From contig NZ_JBNAGF010000003.1 in the NCBI RefSeq assembly GCF_049801055.1, forward strand, positions 372,001 through 436,000: 64,000 nucleotides of DNA, in the 5' to 3' direction. The notes beneath the pieces are model-generated. The model had not been told where the DNA came from and made no database searches. It saw only the letters and a list, made by a program, of their open reading frames with translations. This document shows positions 62,280-64,000 of the stretch, piece after piece; within the stretch, counting starts at the first letter, position 1; every line of letters starts with the position of its first letter. This stretch comes from JBNAGF01 sp049801055 (GTDB taxonomy: Bacteria; Pseudomonadota; Alphaproteobacteria; Rhodobacterales; Rhodobacteraceae). Position numbers and translations under genes: made by a program.

Positions 62280-63851
62280 TTAAGCTCGATAAGCGGGAAG
62301 CGGTGCCCGATCTTGTAGATCGATCAACCGACGGAGCATTACATCTGATATGGTGGCCTTCACATCTGCGAACTTGGCATCGTCATGAAGATTAACAGCC
62401 TCTTCAGGGTCGTTCTCCAGATCATACAACTCGTGCCAATCCTCGCCCTGACGCAACGACATTCGGTATCGGTCTGTCACGACTGTGCGCACCCTTTGAG
62501 GGCGGTCAAAGCCTGTCATGATGCGCTGGCTGTCTTCCTCCACGATTATGGCCTCAGGTGGCTCAGTGGTAAGCAAGTCGCGGCCCTGGAGGCCATTGAA
62601 GGGTTGTATACCGGCTCGGGCGAGGATGGTGGCAGATATGTCGATGGAAGAACCCAGTCCTTGATCGACATTGCCAGAAGAGGGTGCAGCAGGATCGTGC
62701 CAGATGAAGGGAACTCGGATGATCCCCTGATAGTGCAGCAGCAGCTTCAGCATGAGGCCATGGTCGCCCATGTAGTCGCCATGGTCCGAGGTGAAGATGA
62801 CCACCGTGTTGTCCGCCAGACCCAGTGTTTCCAACCGTTTCAGAACCCGCCCAATGGCGTCGTCGATCATGGTGATCATGCCATAGGTCAGGGCGATAAT
62901 GGCCCGGGCCTCGTCTTCGGTCACGGCAAAGGGGTTCTGGTTGTCGCGAGGGTCGGTTCCTTTTTCCATCGCCGCCTTCATTGCGTTGATGGGGGGCAGA
63001 TCACCCTGGCCGAAGGATGCGGGCAAGCTTATGTCTGCGGGATCATACATATCCCAATAGTGCCCGGGCGGCGTGAACGGGTGGTGCGGATCGGGGAAGG
63101 ACATTTGCAGGAAGAACGGAGCGTCCTGTTCGGCCTGTTCGGCAAGCCAGGCTTCCGAGCGGTCGGCAATCCATGAGGTGGAGTAGAGTTCCTCGGGAAC
63201 AGCGGTGCGCCACGCTTGAGGGGCGTTGATGCGGTTGTCGGGCAGTGCGTTCTCAGGGCCGGTCAGATTATCAAAATCTGGGGTCTGCTCACGGGCCCAC
63301 AACAGGTAATCACCAGATGCCTGGTCACCATGATCGGCACAAACCTCGACATGATCGAACCCGTAGAAATCGCCTTCTAGGCGTTCGGCCAACGGCTTGT
63401 CCCATTTGGGGGCAACTTCAAGGTCATAGTCGGACGAGTGGCGATTGTTCTTGTAGGCATCCCGCAAATGCGCCGAGGGGGCGGAAAGCCCTTCCTTGGC
63501 TTCGAACTGGTTTGTAGCGGGCAGTCCGGTAAAGCTTTGTAGGTGGGACTTTCCGATTAACCCGGTTTTGTAACCGGCGTCCCGCAGGAGTTCGACAAAG
63601 GTGGTGTGATCTTTTGACAGAGGAATGCCATTGTGTCGGGCCCCGTGCACAGAACACATCCGTCCGGTCATGATCGAAGCCCGGTTGGGCATGCAGATCG
63701 GGTTTGCGACATAGAAGCGGTCCCACCTTGTGCCACCCGCCGCGATCCCGTCGATGTTGGGCGTCTGCACGACCTTGTTGCCATAACAACCAAGGTGGTC
63801 CGCCCTGTGTTGGTCGGTGATGATGAACAGAAAGTTTGGTTGCTTCGTCAT
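62280..63851 (-). CDS. Sulfatase (choline-sulfatase-like arylsulfatase family)
   Basis: A 523-residue hydrolase of sulfate esters. The N-terminus FLFIITDQHRADHLGC supplies metal aspartates, and the CxPxR motif in NPICMPNRASIMTGR would give formylglycine after modification. IGKSHL, HHPFTPPGHY and VIFTSDHGDYMGDHGL complete the family pattern. No signal peptide, so it is cytosolic and should act on an imported substrate, fitting the coupled membrane-protein gene upstream. The true start is ATG 63851, overlapping the stop of that gene (ATGA). Substrate not determined. Confidence 0.9.
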   Translation of the reverse strand: MTKQPNFLFIITDQHRADHLGCYGNKVVQTPNIDGIAAGGTRWDRFYVANPICMPNRASIMTGRMCSVHGARHNGIPLSKDHTTFVELLRDAGYKTGLIGKSHLQSFTGLPATNQFEAKEGLSAPSAHLRDAYKNNRHSSDYDLEVAPKWDKPLAERLEGDFYGFDHVEVCADHGDQASGDYLLWAREQTPDFDNLTGPENALPDNRINAPQAWRTAVPEELYSTSWIADRSEAWLAEQAEQDAPFFLQMSFPDPHHPFTPPGHYWDMYDPADISLPASFGQGDLPPINAMKAAMEKGTDPRDNQNPFAVTEDEARAIIALTYGMITMIDDAIGRVLKRLETLGLADNTVVIFTSDHGDYMGDHGLMLKLLLHYQGIIRVPFIWHDPAAPSSGNVDQGLGSSIDISATILARAGIQPFNGLQGRDLLTTEPPEAIIVEEDSQRIMTGFDRPQRVRTVVTDRYRMSLRQGEDWHELYDLENDPEEAVNLHDDAKFADVKATISDVMLRRLIDLQDRAPLPAYRA

Positions 63852-64000
63852 TGCGTCGCCTCGGAATTCGTTGCCACAGACCGGGCCGCACGGACATCGA
63901 ATGCGATGAGTGCGAGACCCAGGCCAACGGCAGGCAGGTGGAACATGGGATCGGTAGCCAGGCAAGTAAACGCGGTGACGAACCGGATCACGATCTCGGG
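63848..64000 (-). CDS. C-terminal part of a membrane protein (5' end outside window)
   Basis: Fifty codons of a minus-strand gene enter from the right edge and end at the TGA overlapping the sulfatase start. The piece FVTAFTCLATDPMFHLPAVG followed by LGLALIAFDVRAAR is hydrophobic with a basic end, like the tail of a transporter permease (a TRAP-type fused permease is one possibility). Coupling to a sulfatase suggests uptake of a sulfated compound; this is inference. Confidence 0.55.
   Translation of the reverse strand, partial: PEIVIRFVTAFTCLATDPMFHLPAVGLGLALIAFDVRAARSVATNSEATQ

Overview
The window reads as the chromosome of a marine-type alphaproteobacterium of the Rhodobacterales (Roseobacter group, Ruegeria-like). 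This rests on the gene content and order (miaB, phoH-ybeY-corC-lnt, metK, aroA-cmk-rpsA-ihfB-lapA-trpF-trpB, rplY/pth, trpA, ychF), on protein style, and on a SAM/SAH-type riboswitch in front of metK, an RNA class known essentially from this order. The genus is an inference.

Positions 1-28101 are ordinary core genome. miaB is cut by the left edge. It is followed by a small exported protein, the phoH-ybeY-corC-lnt cluster, riboswitch-metK, trmB, an amidohydrolase and aroA-cmk. Next come an exported hypothetical protein, an acyl-CoA ligase, rpsA, ihfB-lapA-trpF, trpB, a DUF2237 protein, a serine hydrolase, pth, a DUF3604 protein, rplY, an FMN alpha-hydroxy-acid dehydrogenase, trpA and ychF. The core ends at a tRNA-Ser(GCU) gene. 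Good intrinsic terminators follow metK, rpsA and rplY.

Positions 28088-54282 are a 26 kb integrated element in the 3' end of tRNA-Ser. A 17-bp exact direct repeat (28088-28104 and 54266-54282) marks attL and attR. A 40-bp imperfect direct repeat just inside each end looks like integrase arm sites, and a P4-type tyrosine integrase lies at the right end. The left part carries an AlpA-like regulator, a DUF927 helicase-like protein, two sets of tandem repeats, an HTH regulator with a tiny downstream gene, and a structured AT-rich non-coding region. The cargo is largely DNA defence. It includes a large membrane-segment/nuclease-like gene cut by one amber codon inside its putative QxK motif. It also includes a type I restriction locus reduced to an hsdM-hsdS fusion scar and an hsdR start, with an intact two-module HNH endonuclease between them. 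A tightly packed five-gene type III-like operon follows (restriction helicase-nuclease, NYN nuclease, methyltransferase, small basic protein, UvrD helicase with a RelE-like N-terminus). Last is a helicase IV-like protein with an embedded nuclease and zinc ribbons.

Positions 54283 to about 62280 look like a second, adjacent mobile segment: another tyrosine recombinase, an AAA+ ATPase/subtilase pair matching the IetA-IetS defence/plasmid-stability system, a small ribbon-helix-helix protein and two serine recombinases. I could not find its right boundary. The window ends in a sulfatase gene translationally coupled to the tail of a membrane protein gene, both on the minus strand.

Most interesting for follow-up: the amber-interrupted gene at 32550-34790, the decayed type I locus that kept its HNH gene, the five-gene operon at 40343-49529, and the repeat/hairpin regions at 30719-30807 and 31544-31686 as possible replication or transfer sites.
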